Origin: Candidatus Aegiribacteria sp.
GTDB lineage: Bacteria > Fermentibacterota > Fermentibacteria > Fermentibacterales > JCC-6
Assembly (NCBI GenBank): GCA_021108435.1
Contig: JAIOQY010000084.1
Location: 1 to 35,478, forward strand
Direction: 5' to 3'
DNA length: 35,478 nt
The notes under the pieces: generated by a model
Seen by the model: only the letters and a program-made list of their open reading frames with translations
Database searches by the model: none
What the model was told of the DNA's origin: nothing
Shown here: positions 1-8,357 of the stretch, piece by piece
Layout of the letters: every line of letters begins with the position of its first letter
Position numbering within the stretch: the first letter of the stretch is position 1
Position numbers and translations under genes: made by a program

Positions 1-113
1 TCAATATCCTTTATCCCCTTCTGGACAGATCAGCACAGAACAAGCTATTTATGACAGCAAACAAACAATTACTCAAATTACCCCAGCACAGGTTTCTTAG
101 GAATGTAAAAATA

Positions 114-145
114 CGGGGACATACAATTTTATATGCGTGTCCCCG
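114..145 (-). terminator. GC-rich hairpin, likely terminator of the minus-strand gene run
   Basis: A perfect 8-bp inverted repeat (CGGGGACA at 114-121, TGTCCCCG at 138-145) encloses a 16-nt A+T-rich loop. Read on the minus strand it lies just past the stop of the TPR protein gene and is followed by TATTTTT, so it fits an intrinsic terminator. GGGGACA...TGTCCCC palindromes also occur as dispersed REP-like repeats in some bacteria, so a mobile repeat recruited as a terminator is an alternative. The hairpin is seen directly; both functions are inferred. Confidence 0.6.
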
Positions 146-166
146 CGATGTTTGATTAACTATCTA

Positions 167-907
167 TTAGTTTCTGATGTCTTGAACCATATCCAGTCGT
201 GCAAGCTGGTAGAACATGAAATCCGTTGTATCCTTCGAGATTTCAAATGCTGAATGCAGATATTGCCTTGAAGTCTCATAATCGTTGTATCTCATGAAAA
301 TCCTGGAAAGTCCGTAATTGGATTCCCAGGCAAGCTGTGAACGTTCAGCAGTATTCTCGAGAATTTCAATGTAAAGTTCCTGAGCATTTATAAGGTCGTT
401 CTCTCCACCCCTGTTTTCAAGAGCGATTGCCAGGTGTAAACGTGCGGAATTTTCTATATCACCGCCGGGATCAGAAGCAATGAATGATTGCAATGCCGGA
501 ATGACCTCACTTTCCATACTGAGCATTATGCCTATTTTGGCTGCAAGAATAGCTGATCTCTTTCCAGAAATTCTTCCCGGGTATGCTCTGAAATTGTTAG
601 AGGCAACCTGTCGCGCGGTTTGAAATTGTCCTATTGCCATTTCATACTGACCATAACGGAAACTGTTCATTCCCATATCATAAAGCTGTCCTGCAAGATA
701 ATACTGCGCGGAGGCTTCATCTGCCTGTCTATCAGCATTTTGTGAAACTGACTGAACAACAAGTACAAACACTACAAGGATTACTGCGCCGATAATGAAT
801 TGCTTCAGGTGTTCCTGAAGATATGAAATGCTCTTCATGATACCATCATTAATGGGATCTTTCTTAAGTTCTGTTTTTGTTAATCTTTTTCTTGTTCTAT
901 GCGCCAT
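167..907 (-). CDS. Membrane-anchored tetratricopeptide-repeat protein
   Basis: This 246-residue protein has a basic cytoplasmic N-terminus (about 1-35), one hydrophobic helix (about 37-53) and a long helical, probably periplasmic domain. Helix pairs such as 'AQYYLAGQLYDMGMNSFRYG' and a segment near 195-225 read as TPR-like units. The layout resembles YfgM/TPR_21-type proteins, which assist envelope protein folding or complex assembly in other bacteria, but I see no motif that fixes a function. The gene is the last of the long minus-strand run, follows coaE after 18 bases and precedes the terminator-like hairpin. The topology is well supported; the role is unknown. Confidence 0.8.
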   Translation of the reverse strand: MAHRTRKRLTKTELKKDPINDGIMKSISYLQEHLKQFIIGAVILVVFVLVVQSVSQNADRQADEASAQYYLAGQLYDMGMNSFRYGQYEMAIGQFQTARQVASNNFRAYPGRISGKRSAILAAKIGIMLSMESEVIPALQSFIASDPGGDIENSARLHLAIALENRGGENDLINAQELYIEILENTAERSQLAWESNYGLSRIFMRYNDYETSRQYLHSAFEISKDTTDFMFYQLARLDMVQDIRN

Positions 908-925
908 TATTAACTCTCTTTCAGA

Positions 926-1546
926 TCAGTTCAGCATGTTTTTCTTAATACACTGGAATATAGTAAGAATCTGTTGCTTCATGTTATCCAGTTCTCCCGA
1001 ATTATTTACAACCTCATCAGCCATGATTGACTTGTTCTCAATTGGTAATTGAACTTCCCACCGTTTTGCCGCATCTTTTAATGATATGTTATCCCTTGCT
1101 GCAACACGACTTACAGATCTGTATTCTGAATCATGTATTACAATCAGATAATCAAGCATTTTATGAATTTCAAGCTCACAGATGAGCGCACCCTCAAGAA
1201 CCCATATTCCTTTCAGTTTTCTGAGAATTCGAGCGGAGTTTACAGCCCACCTGATCATTCTTGGATGAAGAACTGAATTCAGTATCGCATATGCCTTCGT
1301 GTCATTGAGTACCATCTTTCTCAGCTCAATTCGTATACTCTCTCCATCCATATGATTGAATTCAGTTCTAGAAAAAGAATCAGCCAGTTCGGAAATAACA
1401 TATCGACGGTCAAGCAGTCTGTGACCAACCAGATCAAGCGAGCATATGCCTGAGCACTCTTCACTTATATACTCTGCAGCTGTAGTCTGACCGCAGCCGC
1501 TGTTACCGGTTATACCTATCAGGAATCCACTATTACTATCTATCAT
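926..1546 (-). CDS. coaE: Dephospho-CoA kinase-like protein with altered Walker A motif
   Basis: This 206-residue protein has the length and layout of CoaE, which phosphorylates dephospho-CoA in the last step of coenzyme A synthesis. Family features visible are the N-terminal nucleotide-binding loop (about 11-22), 'LDLVGHRLLD' at the acceptor-site position, a conserved 'LHP' near residue 122, an Arg-rich lid around 160-170 and the C-terminal 'ADEVVNNSGE' segment. The loop reads GNSGCGQTT: the invariant Walker A Lys is Gln (codon CAG). Either catalysis is impaired, another residue compensates, or the protein has a different role. The ATG lies one base after the mtaB stop codon, so the two are probably co-translated. 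Family assignment is fairly secure; activity is uncertain. Confidence 0.8.
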   Translation of the reverse strand: MIDSNSGFLIGITGNSGCGQTTAAEYISEECSGICSLDLVGHRLLDRRYVISELADSFSRTEFNHMDGESIRIELRKMVLNDTKAYAILNSVLHPRMIRWAVNSARILRKLKGIWVLEGALICELEIHKMLDYLIVIHDSEYRSVSRVAARDNISLKDAAKRWEVQLPIENKSIMADEVVNNSGELDNMKQQILTIFQCIKKNMLN

Positions 1547-1547
1547 T

Positions 1548-2843
1548 TTATCTTGTATTCCAGCAGATATTATTATCCTTTATTGTCATCAAAACCAGCT
1601 CCCCCTCCCTGCTGCCGTCAGGAGTCAGAACCGGTATATAGTTATCAGTCATGCCTATAAGTCTTCCTGAAATTTTATCAAACCTGGATTCTACCAGAGC
1701 AAAAGCGCTTTTTCCCATCTGATCATTTCTGAACTTGCGTTTGATTTCGTCAGAATGTGATCGGAGGTAAACAGCTCTTTCTGTAATTGTCTCAGTATGT
1801 ATCATATCCTCTGTATACGAAGCAGCGGGAGTTCCGGGTCTGGCGGAAAATGGAAATACATGAAGATAGGATACCGCAGGATGCGATATGAGGTCAACAG
1901 TATCTTGAAAATCCTTTGAAGTCTCTCCTGGAAATCCGACAATGATATCCGCTCCGAGAGCAAGCCCGGGAAACAGTTCCATGCATTTATCGAGAAGTTC
2001 TATAATAACCTGTTTTGAATACTTTCTTTTCATTCGACTTAAAATTCTATCTGACCCGCTCTGAATGGGTATATGCATATGCCTGCAGACACCAGGCAAG
2101 GCAATACCCTCAAGCATGTTACTTGATAATCCAATTGGTTCCATTGAACTCAGTCGAACACGGAACCCTCCGATTGAAAGAAGATCACGAACCAGCTGTA
2201 CAAGGCCATAATCATCTCCGTACATATCATTACCGTACCTGACAAGATCCACTCCTGTCAGAAGGATCTCTTTAAATCCGGCAGAAGCGAGTTTCCGGGC
2301 CTGTGACAGCACCAGCTCTCTCGGCTGGCTTCTGGACCGCCCACGCGCAGCAGGTACTATGCAGTAGGAACAATGGTTATCACAGCCGTCCTGAACCTTC
2401 AGAAAAGCTCTTGTTCGAGAGATTACCTCAGGAGCATGGACTGGAAACAGAGCACCGGAAGGGATATCCTGCTCGCTGTTATCGGCAGAATATTCAATAT
2501 CAAGTATAGCAGCAATTGTCTCAACGAGATGACTCTTGTCGGTGTTTGGCACGATAATAGCGTTCTGATCACTGAATTCATCCGGTGCAACCTGGGCTAC
2601 ACATCCTGTAACTATCACAACGGCGTCTGTTCTTTTCCGAAAATACCTGACAGCCTTTCGTGAACGAGCAGTACTTCTTCCTGTAACAGCACAGGAATTA
2701 ACAAGTATCAGTGAAGCATTCTCCGGACAGTCAGCTCTCTCAATTCCACAACTGAGCCTGAACTCCTCAAGGAGCGCTTCAGTTTCATACGCATTCAAGC
2801 GACATCCAAGCGTATGACCGTAAATTCTCTGTTTTCTTTTCAT
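1548..2843 (-). CDS. mtaB: tRNA t6A37 methylthiotransferase (MtaB-type radical SAM enzyme)
   Basis: The 431-residue product has the three-part layout of methylthiotransferases. The N-terminal UPF0004 domain carries three cluster Cys (about 14, 51 and 81, the first in 'TLGCRLNAYE'). The radical SAM core has CxxxCxxC at 154/158/161 ('GCDNHCSYC'). A TRAM-like domain follows from about residue 370. 'TLGC.LN.YE' and the short C-terminus favour MtaB, which converts t6A to ms2t6A at position 37 of ANN-decoding tRNAs, over MiaB or RimO. The ATG has no clear Shine-Dalgarno directly upstream; a G-rich hairpin (2851-2875) lies between it and the rpsA stop, which may affect its expression. Confidence 0.9.
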   Translation of the reverse strand: MKRKQRIYGHTLGCRLNAYETEALLEEFRLSCGIERADCPENASLILVNSCAVTGRSTARSRKAVRYFRKRTDAVVIVTGCVAQVAPDEFSDQNAIIVPNTDKSHLVETIAAILDIEYSADNSEQDIPSGALFPVHAPEVISRTRAFLKVQDGCDNHCSYCIVPAARGRSRSQPRELVLSQARKLASAGFKEILLTGVDLVRYGNDMYGDDYGLVQLVRDLLSIGGFRVRLSSMEPIGLSSNMLEGIALPGVCRHMHIPIQSGSDRILSRMKRKYSKQVIIELLDKCMELFPGLALGADIIVGFPGETSKDFQDTVDLISHPAVSYLHVFPFSARPGTPAASYTEDMIHTETITERAVYLRSHSDEIKRKFRNDQMGKSAFALVESRFDKISGRLIGMTDNYIPVLTPDGSREGELVLMTIKDNNICWNTR

Positions 2844-2850
2844 TGTTTTA

Positions 2851-2875
2851 CGGGAGGAAGTTGTCCTCCCTCCCG
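2851..2875 (-). promoter_or_regulatory. Alternative-pairing hairpin between rpsA and mtaB
   Basis: In the 55-base gap between rpsA and mtaB, GGGAGGA (2852-2858) can pair with TCCTCCC (2864-2870), or CGGGAGG (2851-2857) with CCTCCCG (2869-2875). The two pairings exclude each other. No T-run follows on the minus strand, so a standard terminator is unlikely. The G-rich arm is the only Shine-Dalgarno-like sequence near the mtaB start. An RNA processing site, attenuator or translation control are possible; only the hairpin itself is seen. Confidence 0.45.
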
Positions 2876-2898
2876 CTCTCTTCTGTCAGGAAGGAAAC

Positions 2899-4929
2899 TC
2901 AGCCCTTCTCGACTTCATCATCGCCTTCGGGGCTATCGTCTTCACCTTTTTCAGAGTCTTCAGTAGATTCTTCTTCGATTATTTCCGCTTTTTTTTCAGC
3001 GGCTTCCTCTTCAACTTCCTCCACTGTTTCTTTGACTATTTCCTCAGCCTCTTCTTCAGCTTCCTCAACAGTGTCTTCTGCTGCCTTTGAAGTATCTTTT
3101 GAACTCCCAGGAGCTTCATCGGTTTCAGTAACAACTTCAGCTTCCTCCACAGTTCCTTCCGTATCCTCATCCGCAGATTCTTCAGATTCAACCTGTAAAG
3201 ATTCTGATTCGTCAGTACTAACCACCAGTTTTTCCCTGCCTTCAAGCTTCTCTCTGAAAGCGCTCAGTTCCTCCATTGGTCTTCCATTGAAATAACTGCG
3301 AACGCTGAGAACGATTCTTCTGCTGGTTGGTTCAAGTTCAATAATTCTGAGAGGAAGCTCGTCACCAATACGTATGACATCTGAAGGGTCTTCGAGATTT
3401 TCCCATCCAAGCTGACTCTGCGGCACGAATCCTTCAATGTAATCATCAAGCCGTACAACAACACCTCTATCCAGAAGCTGCACAACCTCGCCCTTTGCGT
3501 CCTTGCCTACGGGATAACGCTCCTCCATCGAGTTCCACGGATTCTCCTGAGTCTGTTTCAAACCAAGTGATATGCGATTGTTTTCGGTGTCGATGTTCAG
3601 CACAACCACTTTAAGAACATCACTCTTTGAGAGAATGTCGGAAGGATGATTGATTCTTCTTGTCCAGCTCATATCACTTATATGAACAAGACCATCAATT
3701 CCATCTTCAATTTCGACAAAAGCACCGAATGATGTCAGATTGCGGATTTTCCCCTCAATTTCTGTACCTACAGGATAACGTTCATCTATTGTATCCCATG
3801 GATTATCAAGAGTCTGCTTGAGTCCGAGAGATATCTTTTTCTCCTCTTCATCTACGCTGAGAATCATTACTTCTATATCGTCTCCAACCGTAAGTACTCT
3901 GGATGGATGTCGGATATGTTTCGTCCAGGACATTTCGGAGATGTGTACAAGCCCTTCAACGCCGGGCTCCAATTCAACAAATGCTCCGTAATCGGTAATA
4001 CTGGCTACTTTACCCATAATTATTGAGTTAATAGGGAATCTCTCCTGGACTCCCTCCCATGGGAACGGCTGCAGCTGTTTGAGTCCTAAAGAGATCCTTT
4101 CCCGTTCCTGATCGAATTTCAGTATTTTGACTTCGATCTCATCTCCAATTGCCAGAAGATGTGAAGGGTGACGAATGCGTCCCCAGCTCATATCCGTGAT
4201 ATGAAGAAGCCCGTCTATTCCTCCAAGATCAACAAATGCTCCGAAATCCGTGATATTCTTGACGATTCCAACGCGAACCTGATCCTCTTCAAGTTCCTTG
4301 ATGAGAGTGTCTTTCTGTTCGGCTCTTGCTTCTTCGAGAACCTGTCTCCTGCTTACAACAATATTTCGACGACGCTTGTTGAGTTTGATTACCCGGAAAC
4401 TGTATTCATTGCCCATGAAGTTCTCAAGATTAGGAACCTGCCTGAGAGCAACCTGTGATCCTGGCAGGAAAGCTTCAACACCCATGATTCGCACCTTAAG
4501 ACCGCCTTTGATCCTGCGGACAACTGTTCCCATGATCTCGGATCCTGTATCGTACGCTTCCTTGATATCCTTCCATACCATGTGGAAGTGCGCCTTTTCC
4601 TTGGAAACGGAAACCCTTCCATCCTGATCTTCAAGTGATTCTATAAGAACATCCACGGATTCACCCGGGATGATCTCCTCGTTCTTCCCGAATTCACTTA
4701 TCGGAATGATGCCTTCACTTTTGTAGTTGATATCTACAATTACTTCTTTTCCTACTTTTCTGAGCAGTTTTCCGCTAACAATAGCTCCTGGCTTTATTTG
4801 CCGAGAGCCTATGTTTTCCTCGTACTTTTTTTCCATCTCCTCGCGCTCAATCAGGGAGTAGTCCTGACCCTCTATGGCCTCTATCTCCTCAGAAGTGAGA
4901 CCTACGATGAGTTCTTCTTTACCTGTCAC
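2899..4929 (-). CDS. rpsA: 30S ribosomal protein S1 with six S1 domains and acidic tail
   Basis: Ribosomal protein S1 binds mRNA and helps recruit it to the 30S subunit. This 676-residue copy has six S1 (OB-fold) repeats from about residue 45 to 550. Repeats 3-5 are strongest, each with a 'FGAFV.L..G..GL.HI..MSW' core followed by 'ISLGLKQ' and an 'NPW' or 'FPW' linker. The last ~110 residues are a Glu-rich, low-complexity tail, which makes the protein longer than the usual ~550. The start is GTG, preceded by AAAGGA, and overlaps the plsC stop as GTGA. Location next to cmk and plsC is typical. Confidence 0.96.
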   Translation of the reverse strand: MTGKEELIVGLTSEEIEAIEGQDYSLIEREEMEKKYEENIGSRQIKPGAIVSGKLLRKVGKEVIVDINYKSEGIIPISEFGKNEEIIPGESVDVLIESLEDQDGRVSVSKEKAHFHMVWKDIKEAYDTGSEIMGTVVRRIKGGLKVRIMGVEAFLPGSQVALRQVPNLENFMGNEYSFRVIKLNKRRRNIVVSRRQVLEEARAEQKDTLIKELEEDQVRVGIVKNITDFGAFVDLGGIDGLLHITDMSWGRIRHPSHLLAIGDEIEVKILKFDQERERISLGLKQLQPFPWEGVQERFPINSIIMGKVASITDYGAFVELEPGVEGLVHISEMSWTKHIRHPSRVLTVGDDIEVMILSVDEEEKKISLGLKQTLDNPWDTIDERYPVGTEIEGKIRNLTSFGAFVEIEDGIDGLVHISDMSWTRRINHPSDILSKSDVLKVVVLNIDTENNRISLGLKQTQENPWNSMEERYPVGKDAKGEVVQLLDRGVVVRLDDYIEGFVPQSQLGWENLEDPSDVIRIGDELPLRIIELEPTSRRIVLSVRSYFNGRPMEELSAFREKLEGREKLVVSTDESESLQVESEESADEDTEGTVEEAEVVTETDEAPGSSKDTSKAAEDTVEEAEEEAEEIVKETVEEVEEEAAEKKAEIIEEESTEDSEKGEDDSPEGDDEVEKG

Positions 4930-5588
4930 TTTGTTCCTTTCATTTGATCCATGCTAATTAAATCGCTCGCGTATAAACCTGCATTAATACCTGTTTCAGC
5001 TATAGCGGACATCACTTTCTCCGCTACAGCTTTCGCTCCATATTTCTTCCTGATAGCCATTATCCTCCTGCTGGAAATCAACTTCCCGAAATGTATGCTG
5101 AATGGACTTCCTGTTCTTGTCATTGCCTTTCCAGGATGATCAGTTCCCCAGATGAACGCTGGCAGTATCGGAGCCCTGGAAGCTGATGCTATGAGGCTGA
5201 TACCGGCTTTCCCTGGAAGAAGCCTGCCATCTCTGCTTCTTGTTCCCTCCGGAAAAATAACAACTGCTATCCCATTCCTTAACTGATCTACAGTCGATCT
5301 GATAGCGTTTGTATCCACTCCTGACCTGTTGACAGGAATAGTATTGAGCTTCTTGAAGATGAAATCACCGAATCTGTTCCTGAACAGCTCATTTTTTGCC
5401 ATGAAAGCTATCGGTCTTGGAATCGCAAAACCTAGAACAGGCGGATCCATTTCGGAGATATGATTACAGGCAATAATAACTCCACCTTTCCGGGGTACTC
5501 TCTCAGTTCCATTTACAGCGAATCCAAAAAGTAATCGTGAAATTAAACCTCCATAGTACTGGATGCGGATGCGGACGGATTCTCTCAT
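4926..5588 (-). CDS. plsC: 1-acyl-sn-glycerol-3-phosphate acyltransferase
   Basis: This membrane-associated enzyme transfers an acyl chain to lysophosphatidic acid to make phosphatidic acid in phospholipid synthesis. At 220 residues it matches the compact PlsC family. The catalytic HxxxxD motif is in 'NHISEMD' (about residues 42-48), and the glycerol-phosphate-binding block is 'FPEGTRSRDG' (about 113-122). The N-terminus is basic with one hydrophobic stretch. The gene overlaps cmk upstream and rpsA downstream by four bases each, so all three are probably translated together. Confidence 0.94.
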   Translation of the reverse strand: MRESVRIRIQYYGGLISRLLFGFAVNGTERVPRKGGVIIACNHISEMDPPVLGFAIPRPIAFMAKNELFRNRFGDFIFKKLNTIPVNRSGVDTNAIRSTVDQLRNGIAVVIFPEGTRSRDGRLLPGKAGISLIASASRAPILPAFIWGTDHPGKAMTRTGSPFSIHFGKLISSRRIMAIRKKYGAKAVAEKVMSAIAETGINAGLYASDLISMDQMKGTK

Positions 5589-6250
5589 TGTATCACACTC
5601 ATTCGCTCTCTGAAAAGTTTCAATACTGTGGAAACCTGCTGGGTAACAGTCATCAGAGTTGAATCGAGTAAATAGGCTCCAGGTGCAATTCTGAGTGGAC
5701 TGTCCAATCGGCTTCTGTCTCTGTAATCTCTTTTAAGCTGAGAGCTTAGCAGCTTTCCATAATTTGCTTCATTCCCCAGCATGCGCAACTCTCTCCATCT
5801 CCTTAAAACACGGATGGCAACATCAGCAATGACATATATCTTTAAATCAGCATCCGGAAACACCACAGTTCCCATATCCCTTCCTTCAGCTACAGTATTG
5901 TGAGCTTTGCCGAATTTCTGCTGAAGGATTACCATTTCTCTGCGTACGGCAGATTTGGAGGATACTATGCTTGCTGCGTCGCTTATCTCTGGAGTTCTTA
6001 TTAAGGATGAAACATCCTCGTCATCAATAAACACGGCTCCGCTGCGAATATCAATGGAATGATTACGGATGTTTTCAGCAAGTAGAAGAGAATCATCAAG
6101 CGGTATTGAATTACGTATGGATAAAAGAGCCGAAGCGCGGTACATGGCTCCGGTATCAAGATATGAATAACCAAGCACATCAGCCACCAGGCGAGCGGTA
6201 GTACTCTTCCCGGAAGCGGCCGGTCCGTCTATTGCAATTACACTAGTCAG
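5585..6250 (-). CDS. cmk: Cytidylate kinase with non-standard start codon
   Basis: Cmk phosphorylates CMP and dCMP. The P-loop 'GPAASGKST' is encoded at about 6226-6200 and is followed by 'YLDTGAMYRA' (CMP-binding region), 'VAEGRDMGTVVFPDA' and an Arg-rich lid. The first ATG/GTG/TTG in frame is GTG at 6187, after the P-loop, which would destroy the enzyme. An in-frame TGA sits at 6257-6259. The start must therefore be non-standard: CTG at 6250, behind AAAGGGTG at good spacing, or ATT at 6238, which would give the usual 'IAIDGPA' N-terminus. I used CTG. A base error in the assembly could also explain this. About 220 residues is normal for the family. Confidence 0.9.
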   Translation of the reverse strand: MTSVIAIDGPAASGKSTTARLVADVLGYSYLDTGAMYRASALLSIRNSIPLDDSLLLAENIRNHSIDIRSGAVFIDDEDVSSLIRTPEISDAASIVSSKSAVRREMVILQQKFGKAHNTVAEGRDMGTVVFPDADLKIYVIADVAIRVLRRWRELRMLGNEANYGKLLSSQLKRDYRDRSRLDSPLRIAPGAYLLDSTLMTVTQQVSTVLKLFRERMSVIQ

Positions 6251-6330
6251 GCAAAGTCACACCCTTTCGTTCAAGATGGCTGCAAATATCAGAATATTTA
6301 TACGATACGTCAAGAGAGCTGGTAAAACAG

Positions 6331-7056
6331 TTAATTAAGATCAACGGCTGCTTTAAGCTTTTTGAGTTCTTCGGCACGCAGTATCCGCCATGAACCCCGT
6401 TCCAGTCCGTTCAGAGTTACGGGACCGTATCGAATTCTCTCCAGCCTTGAAAGCTCAAGCCGGAATTTCTCTGCAAGGCGTCTGACTTCTTTATTTCTTC
6501 CGGTATGCAGCACAATACTAATATTCTTCTTTCCAGTGATTTTCACCGACACAGGATTTGAAAATTCGCCTCGACCAAGGTATGTGCCTTTTCTGAGTTT
6601 TTTAATAGTGTCAGGCGCAGGAGGAGCTTTCAGTAATAATATGTACTCACGCTCTACTTGCCATGATGGGTGGGTAAGTCTGTGAATAAGCTCACCATCA
6701 TTACTAAGGAGCAGCAAACCTCCGGTGTTGATATCCAGTCGTCCAACGGGAACAGTTCCCGGCGGCAGTCCTTTGATAAGCTGTAAAACAGATCTCTCAG
6801 AATCGGGAGATAAAGTAGTCTCATAACCACAGGGTTTATTAAGAACGGCAGTCACCAACGCCAGCGGCTCTACTCTTCTTCCCTGACACATAACTTTATC
6901 ATCAGATGTAACCCTGAATCCAGGAATGGTGGTGATCTTATCATTGACTGATACAAAACCATTCTGAATCAGTTCATCACATTTCCGCCTAGCTGCAATA
7001 CCGGCTCGCGCAAGATATCTGTTAAGTCTGAAGCTATTCCTCTTCTGCTGCACCAA
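6331..7056 (-). CDS. rluB: RsuA/RluB-family rRNA pseudouridine synthase
   Basis: This 241-residue protein has an N-terminal S4 RNA-binding domain (about 10-55) and a pseudouridine synthase domain. The catalytic Asp is D108 in 'VGRLDINTGGLLLLSNDGEL'. A second conserved block, 'GRNKEVRRL', lies near residue 185. RluB in E. coli modifies 23S rRNA U2605; position after scpB favours RluB over RsuA or RluE, but substrate is inferred. The start is TTG behind AAAAGGA and overlaps scpB by 23 bases. An alternative GTG is the next codon. The coding end is followed by an 80-base gap before cmk. Confidence 0.9.
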   Translation of the reverse strand: MVQQKRNSFRLNRYLARAGIAARRKCDELIQNGFVSVNDKITTIPGFRVTSDDKVMCQGRRVEPLALVTAVLNKPCGYETTLSPDSERSVLQLIKGLPPGTVPVGRLDINTGGLLLLSNDGELIHRLTHPSWQVEREYILLLKAPPAPDTIKKLRKGTYLGRGEFSNPVSVKITGKKNISIVLHTGRNKEVRRLAEKFRLELSRLERIRYGPVTLNGLERGSWRILRAEELKKLKAAVDLN

Positions 7057-7615
7057 ATAAATCCTTTTCTTCCATTTCAGAGGAACTCAAAGACAGCAAC
7101 TCAGAGATTTCGGAAGATCTTGGCAGATGGTCAAGATCAGTCAGGCCGAAATATTCAAGAAACACCCTGGTTGTTGAATACAGAAGCGGTCTGCCCGGAG
7201 TCTCCATCCTGCCTGAGATCCTGATCATATCTCTTTCCAGGAGTGTTCTTATGGCACTGTCACAGTTGACTCCTCTTATGGATTCTATCGCCATTCTCGT
7301 GCACGGCTGACTGTATGCGATAACAGCAAGCGTTTCAAGTGCTGCTCTGGACAGTTTTCCCGGTTTCCGGCCTTCGAAGAGCTGAGATACTATCGAACCG
7401 AAATCCTTGTCAGTAGCAAGCCTGTATCCACCTGCAACTTCGATTATCATCAGTGCGTGCTGCTGATCGAGAAATGCTTTGTTGAGCCTGTCCAGCGCCT
7501 GATGAACTGAATCCTCACCACTTCCGGTATATTCACACAGTTGCTCAATACTCAATGGGGCATCTGAAGCAAAGATGAGAGCTTCAACTTCCCTGGCCAG
7601 TCTATCAAGAATCAA
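7034..7615 (-). CDS. scpB: Segregation and condensation protein B
   Basis: ScpB dimerises through winged-helix domains and, with ScpA and SMC, forms the bacterial condensin that compacts and segregates chromosomes. The 193 residues contain two winged helices; the second has the hallmark 'ALETLAVIAYSQPCTRMAIESIRGVN' region (quoted in part: 'LAVIAYSQP', 'IRGVN') near 90-115 followed by 'GRPLLYSTT'. The start is TTG. It overlaps the scpA end by 11 bases and the rluB start by 23 bases, the usual scpA-scpB-rluB order. An acidic C-terminal tail is present. Confidence 0.94.
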   Translation of the reverse strand: MILDRLAREVEALIFASDAPLSIEQLCEYTGSGEDSVHQALDRLNKAFLDQQHALMIIEVAGGYRLATDKDFGSIVSQLFEGRKPGKLSRAALETLAVIAYSQPCTRMAIESIRGVNCDSAIRTLLERDMIRISGRMETPGRPLLYSTTRVFLEYFGLTDLDHLPRSSEISELLSLSSSEMEEKDLFGAAEEE

Positions 7616-8342
7616 CAGTCCACCTTTCAGTACGTTTAAGCTCTATTTCAGAGAATGGATAGGCCTGATGAAAGGAAATCCACCCCCTTCTTATAAGCTC
7701 AAGGATTGCAATAAAATAGGATATTATTTTCGTTCTGGATGGCTGACGGCCTACGACTGATCTGAAAGAAATCAGATCACCGGTATGGAATACCTTATCA
7801 AGAGTCAGTATGCACTCCGAGATAGTCAGAAGTTTCCGCTGGATTCTCTGGGCCGGAAGTTCAGTCTCGTCCTGTGAAAGGTTATCCAGAGCTCTCAGAA
7901 GATCAAGTAAAGATGTCTGCCCCGGTTCTATAGAGGTATTATCCATTGACCATCTGTCACGCTCTCCGGGGGATGTGTAGATATCAGTCCAGGTCTCTTC
8001 GGTTCTCTGGAGTTCTTTTGCGATTTCACGAAACGTTCTGTAGAGAATAAGTTGACGCCTGAGCTCTGCTCCAGGATCTTCTTCCTCCTCCCCGTCGATT
8101 CTGTGAATCGGCAGAAGAGATTTGCTTTTCATCCTGGTTAGAGTAGCGGCCATAACCAGATATTCACTTGCAATGTCGAGATTCAGTTCGTGAGCTTCTC
8201 TGATATATTCAAGATACTGATCCGCTACGTGAGCCATTGGGATATCGTAGATATCTATTTCGTCTCTTCGAATAAGATAGAGAAGAAGGTCAAGCGGTCC
8301 TTCAAATGATTCGAGCTGTATACGGCAACTGTTACTCAGCAT
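7605..8342 (-). CDS. scpA: Segregation and condensation protein A
   Basis: ScpA is the kleisin that bridges the SMC heads and binds ScpB. The N-terminal signature 'FEGPLDLLLYLIRRDEIDIYD' region (key part 'FEGPLDLLLYLI', about 13-24) is nearly canonical, followed by 'YLVMAATLTRMKSKSLLP' near 60-78. The C-terminal winged helix near 205-235 ('ILELIRRG') fits the SMC-head contact. At 245 residues its length is normal. The gene lies 15 bases after era and overlaps scpB. Confidence 0.95.
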   Translation of the reverse strand: MLSNSCRIQLESFEGPLDLLLYLIRRDEIDIYDIPMAHVADQYLEYIREAHELNLDIASEYLVMAATLTRMKSKSLLPIHRIDGEEEEDPGAELRRQLILYRTFREIAKELQRTEETWTDIYTSPGERDRWSMDNTSIEPGQTSLLDLLRALDNLSQDETELPAQRIQRKLLTISECILTLDKVFHTGDLISFRSVVGRQPSRTKIISYFIAILELIRRGWISFHQAYPFSEIELKRTERWTVDS

Positions 8343-8357
8343 AGAATATTCTGCACT

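Noticed and set aside
2843-3295. Ser-rich plus-strand frame of 150 codons
   Set aside because: It is the antisense of the Glu-rich tail of rpsA; GAA/GAG runs read as TTC/CTC/TCT, giving Ser-rich shadow sequence.
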